From: Doryteuthis pealeii
Lineage: Eukaryota > Mollusca > Cephalopoda > Myopsida > Loliginidae
NCBI GenBank assembly: GCA_023376005.1
Contig: CM042151.1
Coordinates: 78,266,696-78,330,695, forward strand
DNA length: 64,000 bases
Direction: 5' to 3'
Under the pieces are notes generated by a model. That model searched no databases, was not told the DNA's origin, and saw only the letters and a list, made by a program, of their open reading frames with translations. The position numbers and the translations under genes are program-made. This document shows, piece by piece, positions 9,141 through 20,661 of the stretch; the first letter of the stretch is position 1; each line of letters starts with the position of its first letter.

Positions 9141-11324
9141 AATTAGAGAAATCAAACTGAGTAGAGAAAAAAAAGGAAAAGAAAACAAGGGGTGAATTGC
9201 ACCCAATACAGAATAAAAGTGAAACTAATTTGGGCAGGGGGGGGCAGTGTACTGAGAACAATGAATATTTTGCGAATTAGACATTTTGGGAATTAGACAT
9301 AGAAGAAATGTACAAGAATACAGGAATAAAAAATGGAAAAAAAAATGAAGGAAAAATCAAAAGGCTAAAAGAAAACATGAAAAAAAAAAAGATAACAAAA
9401 ACCAAACGAATTAATAACAGTGACTAAAAAAAAAATGAGAAAAAAATGGAGGACCTCAAATCAACTTTGATACCCAATGGTGTTCATGGCATTTTAATTA
9501 AATGGTTTTGAATTTTTCACTTGTCAGCTTGAAAATTAATATTAATATTAATATCTAATCTTCTTTGAGTATGAATAATTTGGTTCCAAGAGTCTTGTAG
9601 ACTTGGAAAACATTTTTTATATCTCTAGTTTTTAATTTCTAATTTTATTTTTTCAGCGTTCATTTTGAGAAAGAGCAAACTCCAGTAATAATTTGTCTGT
9701 GGGTTTTTTTTTTTGTTTTATATTTGTTATTTTTCATTCTTTTTTCCTTTTACGAATTTATACATAATTATATATATTTCACAATTATATGCATTTGATA
9801 GGACCATGTGAAAAAATACTCTTATGAAACAAAAGATTTGGTAATTTACCAGTTGCTAATTCAAAGAGAAGAACAAAGAGAGGAAGAAAAATATAAGCAA
9901 AAGATTTTCGAATCTCACAAGTAGATTTTCAGCTGCTTGAAAACTCCACAACACTTTGCAAGAGCTCCTGTACTCAGACCTTGTGCCTACCTAGTCTGCC
10001 TACAATTCAGTCTGTATCAATCATTATTCAGCTGTGTATAACTCCAGTGTCATATTGCAGGGGAGTAGTGGGCAAGAGGTTTGAAACTGCTGGAATTAAT
10101 TTACACCACAAACTAAAAGTGGTTACATTTTCAACTATTTCATCTGTGTCATTTCTTTGAAGAAATATTCTATTCCAATCCTCTGGAAATCAACCTATTC
10201 TTCATACCAGGACGTTGTTTAGCAGCCTTACAACCTTTCAGTGATCAAAGGAATACAGTGTTGAGCAGGAAGATGTATGGTTGTGAGGTTATCAGATCCC
10301 AAAAGTCTAGACAAAAAGACCTTGACCAATATCAAATACACATTTTCGACAAAGAGATGGCTTGCTGGTTGCCTCAAAGGACTAAGTGATGTTGTGGCCT
10401 GCCAGTAGAGGTGCAACTATACTATTTTTCATGCGATTAAAGAATGCTTAGAATTCAAGTTTTTGGGTTTTTTTTTTTTTTACTAGTGGTTCTAGATTTT
10501 ATCTATATATCAATACGCTTGTTCCTAAATCTTCTATCCATTATCATCCTGCAACACTCTCTAATTAAAAATGCGGCCGTCCAAATTGTTCAAGATGCAA
10601 GACAAAAACGTAAATCCAGATTATCTGGTGTTGCTTAATCACAGATTTCTTATTTTTCCCATTTTATTTGACCCAATTTAAAAAATGAAATATTCCAAAT
10701 GGTCTTGCATCACTTAAATGCCCAATGTAAAATTAAAATGAATTTAAAAAAAACAAAAAAAGTTACATGTTTGTTTTTATTTTTATCTGATGTTGTCCTG
10801 GCATCCTGCTCTAATTTACTGAGCCAGTGTCAGACAAATTTCCAAGTCATGGTTTTGTCACTTTTTTGTCGGCAAATTAATGTAGATATTTTAATCTCCT
10901 CCGCTGAAATTTTTAGCAGAAAATCAATGAAAATATTTTACAACCCCTCTTTAACAAAAGAGTGAGAGAGAGAGTTAAATTCATATTATTATACTTTTTA
11001 CATATTGAACTATTTGCAATAGCTCTTAAGTAAAGATATCAAAAGTTGTAATAATTAAATCATTTTATGTTATTACTACTTCAACTATTTCTGACTGCTG
11101 TTTGTATTCATGCAAACACACACTATATTTTAAGTTAAAGCGTAGCCTCATACTGTTATTATATATACAGAATATAAGGAAATGTTTCATAAGCACACAC
11201 AAAGCGCTTATTCGATTGTATAACAAATTAATATTGTTCATTTCCTACTTATATTTTCTAGCTGTATCTCCAAGAAAAATGTTCAACATCTCCCCCCCCC
11301 TCCTAGTTGAATAACATGATATTA

Positions 11325-11465
11325 CAGGGTGACCCAGAAAAAACAGAACCAACAAATTTTGTAAAACTGTTAATTTTAACTAGGGGGGGGTAGGGTTAGA
11401 GTTAGTGTAAGTTTAATTGGAAAATAAATAAATAATTTGGGTTCTGTTTTTTCTGGGTCACTCTG
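11325..11465. mobile_element. Mariner-like MITE (MITE-B), 141 bp
   Basis: Terminal inverted repeats read CAGGGTGACCCAGAAAAAAC inward from the left and CAGAGTGACCCAGAAAAAAC inward from the right, followed by an AGAACC match. TA lies immediately outside both ends (11323-11324, 11466-11467). TA duplication and CAGGGTG ends are typical of Tc1/mariner. There is no transposase. Confidence 0.8.
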
Positions 11466-11814
11466 TAATTGAACTTTCCTGCTCCTTTTTAATTTTGAGT
11501 ATGATTTGCAAGTTTTACCTATATTATTTTTATTATGAATGCAAGTAATTTTAAAAAATAACAACACTGATTTAATGAAAAATATAGATGCCGTTATTTT
11601 CTCTTGCGAATACAATAGATAAATAAAAGGAAATTACAAAGGAAATGATAAAGATAAATTTGATTATCATATCATGAACTTTTTCATAATTAAATATTAA
11701 TAGAAATGCAGCAATCTCGGAATATTCAGGCATAACAGTCTTTGCAAATCCAAGACTTGCCCTTGGGCACGGTTCTTTTACCTTTGAAATCTAAGAGTAC
11801 CGGTATAATAAGCC

Positions 11815-12145
11815 AAAAAGCAGGTTTGTCTACTCGACCAGAGCCGGCAAGGTAAGCCTCTTCAAAAAAAAAAGAACAATATTCTAGATCTGATTAGCGA
11901 CAAATCGTTATTGGAATAACCTTAAAAACGTTCTCTAAATGTAATTTATGAGAAATAATCTCGTTTAAAATATTTTCCTTGTTTATCTTGCTGGGACTAA
12001 ACCGATAAAATTCCCTGGGACTGCATCTTTAACGACTGGAATGAAAAGTTAAGAAAAAAGAAAAAAGAAGAGAAACACGTTTCTAAAATACACACAGCTT
12101 CTAAACAAACAATAAACAAAGATATTAAGTTAACGATTTACTTAC
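11815..12145 (-). other. Conserved intronic block by the locus A donor
   Basis: GGTTTGTCTAC..GACC..AGCCGGC at 11822-11852 matches 41475-41550, and AATTCCCTGGGACTG at 12008-12023 matches 28005, 41850 and 57210. The order relative to the GTAAGT donor is the same in all four units. It may contain splicing or promoter signals, or may only mark common descent. Confidence 0.5.
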
Positions 12146-12310
12146 ATCTTTCTGTTTCTTATTTAAAAGAATACAACTTCAACTTTTAAGTAAAGGGAGA
12201 AACTATTAAACTTTTCATAAACTAAAATATTCCAGGTTAAATGTTCTCAATAAATAGAAAACGTTTCCTACGACGACCTCTAAAGAGCGGAACTCAAGGG
12301 AGATTATTAA
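12146..12310 (-). other. Putative leader exon 1 of locus A
   Basis: On the minus strand this ends AACAGAAAGAT before GTAAGTAAATC. It aligns, with more divergence, to the leader exons of B, C and D (shared GTTTATTGAAAGTTTAATA-like and CTCCCTT text). No ATG opens the small upstream frame found in B and D. The 5' limit is arbitrary. Confidence 0.45.
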
Positions 12311-14189
12311 GATAAACACTGCGTGCTCTAAAAATGTTAATTAAACAAACATCTGTTCGATGGAAACTTTAAGCTTTTTTTTTTTTTTTGTAAAAATGAA
12401 ATAAAATAAAAAATGAGAATTTTTAAGATGACGATTTACAAATATGGAACAGTTTATGACTTACTGTTTGTTCGTCAGTTATTTAAAAAAATTTATGTTG
12501 AAAATGGATAAACATTATTTTTCGTTGATATTGAAATTTATTCGTTAACAACTAACTTTAGATTAAAGATTTCATGTATTTTCATTTATTTTCCTTTTAA
12601 TTATAACTATGAAAATTAAATTATACTTGCTAAATTCTCTCATTTATTCCAAACAATTGAAAATTAAATTATGAAATTTTAAAAAATCTTGAAAATTACT
12701 CTTCAAACTGTCCAAATAATTGAACTAAAAATTACTTCTTTTTTTTAATCAGTAATTTCTTTAAGCTATTAAAAAAATTAAATCATCTTTTTAAATTGTT
12801 CTCTAATTTCTGCAAAAATAATTTAGATAAAATCTTATTTTCAATAAAAGTGAATTTCTCCAAAAATATTTTAAAATTATAATTAAATTACTTTTTAAGT
12901 GAATAGTTTCATTTTAAAATATTTTCTTAAGAAATTCAGTTTTTACTTAAGAACAATTTAAGATAATCACTTTTTGAAGTGGATAAACTTTAAAGTGATT
13001 TTTTTAAATTGTTCTTAAGTAAAAATTAAAAGTATTGTATTACAACATAAACTTTTTGTGCGTAATTAGGAATAAGATTCATAGAGAGAGTGAGTGGGCA
13101 AAATTCAGTCGCTCGTCTGCTGACCAAAATGAGAGAAGTCAGGGAACGAACGAACGAAGAAATAAATAGAATATGACGTTAGAATAACACGACCCTCATA
13201 ACACAAATAATAGTTGACAAAATATTTAACTGCAATAATTACAAAATGGAAATCTATTATCGGAGAGGAAATAAATCAAATGCTTTTAAACTGAGGTACC
13301 TCCCAGGGTGTAGTAATGGTTAGCAAGCTAGATTAGCAGATCATTATTAGTGAGTTTGATTCTCAGTGAGGACCCTATAGTTCTGGCCTTGTGACACAAC
13401 TGAGTTAAGCTTAGTAAATAACTAATGTTTTTTAAGTTGTTTTTGTGCAGTCGTATGATGAGTGAAAATGTTTTTGCGAAAGAAAAGTTTTTTTTATAGA
13501 AAGAAAATCTTGCGAGTACGTGTGTGGTTTTCATGTGATAATATAATAATAATGGAGTTACTTACTTTACTTGGCTATAATCAGGATGTGTTAGTTCTAC
13601 TTTGTGGCCTGTTCACAGATGTTTTTTCAATGTTCTTGTATTCACGGCTACGTTGATATGTCGTAGGTATGACGTGTCATTCGTCTTGTTGCTGACTGCT
13701 ATCTTCCAATATCTGCTGTTGAATATTTTGTAAGCTATTTTTAATTTTTATTTTTTTATAGTAATCGAATAGATCCAGTCCGACAAAAAAATGCAGACTT
13801 CTGATCTTCTTTTGTGTGGATTGATTGAAACATGGTGTTGTTTGTTTGTTTGTTTTTTCGGGGGGGGGGGTCACGTGGTTTGTTTACGACGACGTCCGTG
13901 TGAGTTTGATCATCTCTCTAAAACTGGCACCTGTGTGACTGAAACATCTGCGTTATTTTTAGACTTGATGCAAAGTTTATTTTCATTTATCCTATTTCTC
14001 TATCAATTCTAAAACCACACAATAAATTAATTAAGCAGGACCAGACTTTTATCTGTTGAGGCCTTAGGCTATATGTAAGGTTGCTCATTTTCATGCACCT
14101 GTTGATAAAGGGGGTGGGGGGTCACAGGAATTTCTTCTAAAAATCAACTAAAATAAACTAACAATCCGATTTTAATAAAACTTTCGGTA
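12311..14189. other. AT-rich intergenic region, possible locus A promoter side
   Basis: No gene is seen. 12700-13020 is a run of imperfect inverted copies of AATTTAAAA-like text, including AAGAACAATTTAA near 12950 against its complement near 13005. A less AT-rich stretch at 13080-13170 (GTGAGTGGGCAAAATTCAGT) could be regulatory. Poly-G runs lie at 13860-13870 and 14110-14120. Confidence 0.35.
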
Positions 14190-14760
14190 TATGAAGTATA
14201 GATACCACCAATTTTCCCTGTGAAATCCCCCCACACACACACACATTTAACACAATGAATAAAGGTTGATATTATCTTGAAAGATTTTTATCCATTCGAA
14301 AGAAGAAACATAAAAAAAAACTTCTGATGATTTTAAAAAAATATTCAGCTTACGGAAATAATGAAAATTTTTAACAAAAAACAACGTTTACATTTTTGCA
14401 TCGTTAAATCAAGTGAAATTTAACGTAGCCAAAAACAAGTTATGACTAGAGGCTTTTTTTTAAAGATTCCATGAAAAATCAATTAATGGTCCGATTTTCA
14501 CGAAAATTTCCATAATAATTACTTACCTTTAGATGAAAATATGTCTGAAGTAGTTTTTACCTAAAATGTATTAGGGGAAATAACCCCCACTCATTTTATT
14601 TTATGAAATATGAAAAAATAAACCGACAAAATACGATTTTTACTTTTTTTCTATAAAGATAAGTGTCTGAATAATTATATCAGAAGATTTTTTATGTGTT
14701 TCAATGCCAGAGTTTCTTTTTTTTTAGTAAAAGAACTATGAATACAGAATTCACAAAAAA
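14190..14760 (+). repeat. Repeat R7, longest plus-strand copy
   Basis: Matches 26870-27420 in inverted orientation over about 550 bp and 1-215 directly. Landmarks are CACACACACACATTTAACAC, GATATTATCTTGAAAG, TTTAACGTAGCC and TATTAGGGGAAATAA. No protein is recognised. Confidence 0.6.
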
Positions 14761-14769
14761 AATATTATC

Positions 14770-15012
14770 GGACCATATGACCTTTAGGCACCCCTTTTTG
14801 ATCTCGATTAAGAAAGGACATTTTTTCATTTATACCGTCAATATCCGGTTGTTAACAGACGATTTTTAGAGTCTTTTTATTATTATAAAATTAACCCCTA
14901 ACCCTAACCCCAACCCTAACCTCTAACAAACAATGGGATATTGATGGTGTAAATGAAAAACATGTCCTTCTGAATCGAGATCAAAAAGGGGTGCCTAAAG
15001 GTCATATGGTCC
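14770..15012. mobile_element. MITE-A copy 3
   Basis: Starts GGACCATATGACC and ends GGTCATATGGTCC, with arms carrying TTTAGGCACCCCTTTTTGA. The centre is a run of ACCCCTAACCCTAACCCC type. No clear target duplication is seen here, unlike the copy at 7151. Confidence 0.8.
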
Positions 15013-15014
15013 AA

Positions 15015-15205
15015 AAATTCAATAGTGAATTTTAAATGTCTGGAAGGTAGGATGTTGTAAACTAAATATTTTGTCATGTATAAAGATTTATTTAATTCAT
15101 CTAAAAACGTATGAACAAAAAAATATTTTCAGAGATTTTTATATATTTAAAAAATTATTACTAATAATTGTTCTTTTTCATTTACAGCAGACTGTTACAG
15201 TTGCT
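15015..15205 (+). repeat. Repeat F5, end fragment
   Basis: GAATTTTAAATGTCTGGAAGG and ATTTTCAGAGATTTTTATAT match the right ends of the longer F5 copies at 24512-25090, 29895-30510 and 57885-58775. Confidence 0.5.
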
Positions 15206-15212
15206 TTAAGAG

Positions 15213-15462
15213 AAATTGGTTTAGCTCAGTTGGTAGAGTGTCCGACTAGAAACCACAAGGTTCTTGGATCAATACCGGTCCTCACAAACTCAGCGTATGA
15301 GTAGCACAGGGATCTGTGCATAAAGAGCTGATGGTAGGTGTGGCATTCTACCTCAGACGCCCAAACAATTTCCTTGGTTTAGCACTAGTGAAGAGGGGAT
15401 AGATTCCCTCGCTGTCTGGCTCATACTGACTTTAGACCATCCCAACGACTTTACTTACTTCA
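15213..15462 (+). mobile_element. SINE-1 (tRNA-derived), near full length
   Basis: The head reads GGTTTAGCTCAGTTGGTAGA (pol III A box) and a B-box-like GGATCAATACC. The body has AGTAGCACAGGGATCTGTGC, GCTGATGGTAGGTGTGGC and GACTTTAGACCATCC, and the tail is ACTTTACTTACTT. Other copies lie at 17058, 23183, 38341, 45940, 47163, 47374 and 48733. Confidence 0.85.
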
Positions 15463-15502
15463 AAATACTCGGATGTGTTAATCTCTTTCAACAACAACTG
15501 TT

Positions 15503-15675
15503 GTTTTCAGATGTTAAAACAGTCAGGGACAATGGAAAGAATTCATGGGAGCCCATAGTGGGTTTTTTTCTTGTGTTTTTTTGGCTATGCAGTTTAATTG
15601 TGCTGTATGAAATTCATACGTATGGGCTTCCATAAATTCTTTCTATTGTCACTGACTATTTTAACATCTGAAAAC
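15503..15675. mobile_element. MITE-C, foldback with 55-bp arms
   Basis: The left arm (15503-15557) starts GTTTTCAGATGTTAAAACAG and the right arm (15621-15675) is its close inverted copy ending CTGAAAAC. The loop is about 63 bp. No reading frame and no clear target duplication. Confidence 0.75.
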
Positions 15676-17057
15676 TAACATACAATAATGCTAACTATTG
15701 TACATGTACATTGTACAATATACATGCAGTTAGCATTAAAAGAAAGATTACACAAATGTGTCCTATGGTAGAATTATAAACATATTGTTCTATGAACAAG
15801 CAGTATATGCAAGAGGTACAACAAATGGAAAAATGTTTCACTTCTAAAGTGTATATAATATAGCCTTGTGGCTTGACCGTTTCCTGGCAGAGGTGTTGTA
15901 TATTGATAAACCATTGTGGTTTGGACAGTTAGTGTACATGAATGGAAAGATTTTTCAAAATGCTTTAAAAAAAAGCAAATCCATCAAAAAAAGGATATTA
16001 AATTCAAAGCCTGACTGTTGAGTATCTTAAGCTCATATTCCTCTTCATAAATATATTTAATGTGGCATCAGCAGGAGCTCAAAACTCCACCTACTTCCGT
16101 CCAGCATTTTTCCTGCCTTTTATAACCGTTCTGTTCAGCTCGTAATAAATCTTTGTTGAACCTACATCGTGTGTGCACCCATCTCTTCACTTTATCTTTA
16201 CCTATTGTACATTCTTTTTTTCTCACGCATTGTTTCCACTATGCAATACGAATACTCAACCTCAACACTGACAAAATTAAAGAATCATTTTAATAATCAA
16301 ATGTATATTTTAGATCATCTTTATTTACAAATACAAACTGTGAACACATAATATTTTCCTATTTGAACAAATCATGTCTATATAGTCTTAAATTATGTTA
16401 CAACTCAAGAATTTTGTAATATATTTTAGACTTGATTCAGTCAAGGAATAACATTCTTTTCATTTTCTTTCTTTCTTTTTTTCTTTCTTTCTGTATTGCT
16501 TTTTCTTTTTGTGTATCCCTCTTTCTCTCACTTTATTTACATCCCGCATCAGCAAATAATCTTCAAGTTTTGAAATAAAATAAATAATGCATTATAAAGT
16601 TCATTCATTGATAAATCAACACTGAAAATTTCATTAAATGTATCCTATATAGACTTAAATGCTAATACGAATCAAGAAATTTGTAATATATTTCTTTAGA
16701 CTTTATTCAATTGATTCAGCAACAAACATTTTTGCATTGTCATAAGATTTTTTGTCTAGTCAATGGTAACCTATTTATTCTAAAATACTTGTCTTTTTTT
16801 CTATTGTTTTTTTTTTGTAATCATTAATGTAACTATTTTTCTTGTTAAATATCTCATTACACTTCATTAATAACATTGAGAAAGTGAAATTAAATGTTTT
16901 CTAAGATGCAGTAAAAATCAATTGAAGAAAATATATAAAATTCAGAGCTTCAATAAGATTGAGGAAAGATTTTAATAATCAAATATATATTGCAAATCAT
17001 CTTTATTTACAAATACAATTTAGAAGCATGTAATAACATTCTTGTTGAACAAATCAT
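15676..17057. other. AT-rich intergenic stretch, no gene seen
   Basis: CTTT/TTTC-rich at 16450-16540. AAATCATCTTTATTTACAAATAC recurs twice (about 16311-16336 and 16997-17022), followed by loosely similar text, which suggests an old local duplication of about 690 bp period. No protein or RNA gene is recognised. Confidence 0.4.
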
Positions 17058-17272
17058 CAGGGTGGCCTAAAGTCGGTATCAGCCAGACAGCAAGGAAGTT
17101 TATCCTCTTTTCACTAGCACTAGACCAAGGAGATTATATTGAAATCCAAGGTGTAGCGCCACACCTACCATCAGCTCCTCACTTTACTATACAGATACCT
17201 GTGATACTCATATACTGAGTTGGCGAGGGCTGGTATCAAAATAAAAACCTTGTGGTTCCTAGTTGGAAGATA
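17058..17272 (-). mobile_element. SINE-1, antisense
   Basis: Reverse complement of the SINE-1 body: GGCCTAAAGTCGGTATCAGCC, TCACTAGCACTAGACCAAGG, ACACCTACCATCAGCTCCTC and GAGTTGGCGAGGGC. The tRNA-like head is degraded at the right end (CTTGTGGTTCCTAGTTGG). Confidence 0.8.
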
Positions 17273-18190
17273 CTTAAATGCAAGAAATTTCGAACATTTT
17301 TTAAGTCTTGATTCAATTAATTCAGTAACAAACATGCCTTGTTTTACCTTATCTCCCTTGTCTAATGCTAACAAAAAGGGGAGACACCGTTGCTGTTTGG
17401 CTGATACCAACAATAGGCTACTCTGCGGATTTCTATGGTGATTTTTAATTAAAGTTGTGAAATTATTATCTTAAAAAAAGTGGGTCACCATAAATTTAAT
17501 CTGACTAAAGTTAAATTTCCTAAATAAGTAAATACTAAGTAACTTAATTTTTCTAAAACAATAATTTCACAACTCTAAAATACTTACTTCTTGTCACTAT
17601 CATTTCTATTTTTTTTGTTGTAATAATTAACATAAGCATTTTTCTTTTTAAATATAGAAGCATTTATTAAAAGTATTAGTTTATTGTCTGCAAACAAGAA
17701 TACAGCATCATCCATGAATAAGTACACTTTCACCAATTTATAATAAGTTAATTTTCTTTTACAGCAAAGATAATAGAATTTGATTATTTCAAGTGGAATA
17801 TTATACAATGAAACTGGATATCATTAGATATTAATTACTGAATTCAACAGCATTGAAACCAGTATGAAATTATCTAAAAAATTGTTTTTATCCAATAACT
17901 GATAAGCATAGCTGAAAGCCACTTTTCATCTGAGTCTCTTGGGAACTGTGGTTTTTTATACTGGGCTGATAAAAAAAAAAACTGAACTCTTTTCACAAGA
18001 GGTGGAGTGGTTTCTTTCCAACATCTGGCTGAGAGGATGGGAAATTTATATGCAAAAAAAAAAGGAACATACACTATCAGACTGCTCTATGATCTGGTTT
18101 ATTTTTTACTGTTCATGAGTGTTTTTCTCTTGGTCATTATACCAATGGGCTTGTTTGGAAGTCATAATTAAAAAATACCTTGTTTAAATA
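17273..18190. other. Region downstream of locus B, no gene seen
   Basis: AT-rich, without clear copies of block X that lies in the same place beside C and at the right edge. Nothing recognised. Confidence 0.35.
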
Positions 18191-18194
18191 AGTA

Positions 18195-18434
18195 TTTACA
18201 TACACTGCGTGGTTGAAGGTTCTATTCATTGCCTTCATATTCAAGTCTAGAAATTGTACTCACATGTGTATTTTTAAACTGGAAGTCTATACAAAATGTT
18301 GATCCACATATTTTATAAGTATGTGCTCACATGATCTTTTAAAGTTGAGATCCTCAGCTTACTAATGTCAAATTTCCTTTATGTGTTTACAAGTGTAACA
18401 CCTTTAAACATGTTGATGTACCCACATTGGATAC
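18195..18434 (-). pseudogene. Fossil fingers after the locus B stop
   Basis: Beyond the stop TAA of locus B the minus strand continues TAAGTATCCAATGTGGG and keeps two broken finger remnants, including a GSTF..DFQFK.TH-like stretch at about 18260-18310. The text just after the stop is shared with locus C, so the stop predates their separation. Confidence 0.6.
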
Positions 18435-19568
18435 TTATGGTTTTTCACCAGAGTGTGTTTTCATGTGTCGTTTTAAACTAAAACCCCAGGAAAATGCTGA
18501 TCCACAGACATTACAATTGTAGGGTTTCTCTCCAGTGTGGATACGTGTATGTGATTTAAAAGAGGACCTTTGCGAAAATGTTGATCCACACACGTCACAA
18601 CTATAAGGTCTCACTCCAGTGTGTGTGCGCATATGCGATTTTAAATATGAACTCAGTGTAAATGTTGATGCACACACTTCACAAGCATAAGGTTTCTCTC
18701 CAGTGTGTATTCGGATGTGGTTTTTTAAACTAGAAGGCTGTGAAAATGCTGAATCGCACACTTCACAAATATAGGGTTTCTCTCCAGTGTGTATTCGGAT
18801 GTGTTTTTTTAAACTAGAAGGCTGTGAAAATGCTGATCCACATACTTCACAACCATAGGGTTTCTCACCAGTGTGTACTCGCATGTGGTTTTTTAAACCA
18901 GAAGGATGTGAAAATTCTGATCTACATACTTCACACTTATAGGGCTTATCCCCAGTGGCTGAACCAGGCACCTTTTCTCCAGTATGTATTCGTTTGTGTA
19001 TTTCTAAAGTTGATCCTTTAGAAAACACTGAACCACACACTTCACAAGTAAAAGGTTTCTCTCCAGTGTGTGTGGCAGCATGTCTGTTTAAACTGGAGGT
19101 ATCGGAAACTTCACAGGTGTAAGGTTTTTTACCAGTGTGTATTTGTATGTGTTGTTTCAGATGTGAACTATTTGAAAATGTTGATTTACATACTTCACAA
19201 ATATATGGTTTTTCTACAGTGTGGGTTTGCATGTGTGTTTTCAAATTGGATTTCTGTGAAAATACTGATCCACATATTCTACAAGTATGAGTTTTTTCAC
19301 TAGAGTGTGTTTTCCTGTGTATTTTCAGATCTGATTTCCTTGAAAATGCTGATTCACATAATTCACAACTGTATGGTTTCTCCCCAGTGTGTGTTTGCAT
19401 ATGTATTTTTAGATATGATTTCCTTGAAAATACTGATCCACATACTTCACAAGGAAAGGGTTTCTCTCCAGTGTGTGTTCGAATGTGTTTTTCTAAAGCT
19501 GAACTGCAGGAAAATACTGATCCACACACTTCACAAGTGTGGGATTTTCCTCCAGTGTCCATCTGCAT
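18435..19568 (-). CDS. Locus B: poly-C2H2 zinc-finger protein, 377 aa
   Basis: Probable nuclear DNA-binding protein made almost only of C2H2 fingers. Thirteen finger positions run from residue 10 to 372; twelve have intact CX2CX12HX3H. Finger 6 (150-167) is shortened and has Ser for the second Cys. Linkers are mostly TGEKP, except a 14-residue linker between fingers 7 and 8 (196-209). Helix residues -1,3,6 include C/A/K, R/Y/I, R/D/I, Q/N/T, N/H/Q, K/T/I, H/G/N, Q/S/K, Q/S/N, L/Y/S, Q/S/S and W/S/R. Fingers 9 and 10 are almost identical, a recent single-finger duplication. The start is the ATG of MQMDTGGKS, aligned with C and D. The frame stays open upstream to 19634 but only with GTG, and that part is a finger lacking its first Cys. 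No KRAB, SCAN, BTB or ZAD domain is present; target and role are unknown. Confidence 0.85.
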   Translation of the reverse strand: MQMDTGGKSHTCEVCGSVFSCSSALEKHIRTHTGEKPFPCEVCGSVFSRKSYLKIHMQTHTGEKPYSCELCESAFSRKSDLKIHRKTHSSEKTHTCRICGSVFSQKSNLKTHMQTHTVEKPYICEVCKSTFSNSSHLKQHIQIHTGKKPYTCEVSDTSSLNRHAATHTGEKPFTCEVCGSVFSKGSTLEIHKRIHTGEKVPGSATGDKPYKCEVCRSEFSHPSGLKNHMRVHTGEKPYGCEVCGSAFSQPSSLKKHIRIHTGEKPYICEVCDSAFSQPSSLKNHIRIHTGEKPYACEVCASTFTLSSYLKSHMRTHTGVRPYSCDVCGSTFSQRSSFKSHTRIHTGEKPYNCNVCGSAFSWGFSLKRHMKTHSGEKP

Positions 19569-19695
19569 GTGTGCTTTTAACACAGAATTGTTTGAAAATG
19601 CTAAGCAACACACTTCACTAGAGAAAATTTCCTTTTATCAGTTCTTCATATATTCACATCAGATCAATTCATTTCTTCTCTTCTGTAATTCATAT
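19569..19695 (-). other. 5' part of locus B finger exon
   Basis: Intron end TTTTTCATTTACAG, then exon start ATATGAATTACAGAAGAGAA at 19695. Spliced to exon 1 it continues an 18-codon upstream ORF ending TGA at about 19659-19661. The rest is a decayed finger (SSEVCCLAFSNNSVLKAH) before the ATG at 19568. A stop at 19635-19637 separates the finger frame from the splice site, so the main ORF cannot begin in exon 1. Confidence 0.6.
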
Positions 19696-20661
19696 CTGTA
19701 AATGAAAAATAAATATTATTAAATAAAAGAGGATAAGGATTATTCTTTTATCATCATAAATCTATAAAACATAATCTATCTTTCAATAAATTCCAGCCAA
19801 TTTCAAATTTAATAATCAGTCATAAATAGAATCTTTTAAAACAGTTCTCAAACAAAATTATATGGAATATAAATCAAATATGTGTAGTTTTTATTTTTCC
19901 TTATTTCACTCACCAAAAAGAAAAAAAAATGACAAAGAATGTTTATTTCCAACATTCAATTAGGAAATTGTTTAATATCTTAAAAAACAAGAATGAGAGA
20001 AATAACTTGGCAATGTGGTATTCATCGAAAAAATTTAAAATAATCATTATGGATAATTTTGCTTCCTTTTCCATGAGAATTTTCTCAACTCAAGGAACTT
20101 GTTAAATTTGAAATTAATTGATTTTTTATCGAATTATACCAGAAGCATCAAATGTGCTGACTGCAAACTACTTTACTATGACATAATAAGAAATGCATTT
20201 GTCAATTGGTATGAGGAAGGTGAACATCAGATGATAGACAACACATACACACACACAAAAAAATCATACAATATTTTTTGAGAGTGGATTGTTAGATTAA
20301 CAGAAATGATTCCTGCTATTTCTTTAAATGTGATAAAATTTTGATTTGGTTTTATTTTCTGTTTTAATATTTATAATATTTCAATTACCCATGAAACATA
20401 TTTAAATGGAAAAAACATAATTTATCAAAAGTGAAAATGAAAAAAGGGGAATTTACCAAAAGTAAAAACAAAATTCAGGAAAATTTGAAATGAAAATTAT
20501 GTCCCCCTATATTGTGTACTAATTCCCATATCTCACTATCATATGCATATTCATTTGATTTTTTTTTAATAACAGCCAGCTGCATTGCAGATTAGTATTA
20601 TAACTGATGGAAATTATACCCCACCATCTAATGTTTGGCTCACCATGACATAATGGCCCTT

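Larger units (their letters stand above)
4988..12145 (-). other. Putative intron 1 of locus A (7158 bp)
   Basis: Bounded by a GTAAGTAAA donor (minus strand, from 12145) and the CAG acceptor at 4988. The borders are homologous to those of B, C and D. It holds an interrupted SINE-2, a minisatellite, a MITE-A, a LINE tail, a second SINE-2 and a mariner-like MITE, listed separately. The 9141-11324 part is otherwise AT-rich with nothing recognised. Confidence 0.5.

Noticed and set aside
9800..9840. Fourth MITE-A copy
   Set aside because: Only AGGACCATGTGA and CTTATGAAAC resemble one end; no second arm or telomere-like centre is present.
18435..19568. CRISPR-like regular repeats
   Set aside because: The 84-bp period is the coding repeat of C2H2 fingers.
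18435..19613. Longer open frame of locus B starting at 19613
   Set aside because: The first codon is GTG, and that part encodes a finger lacking its first Cys. The ATG at 19568 aligns with the starts of C and D.
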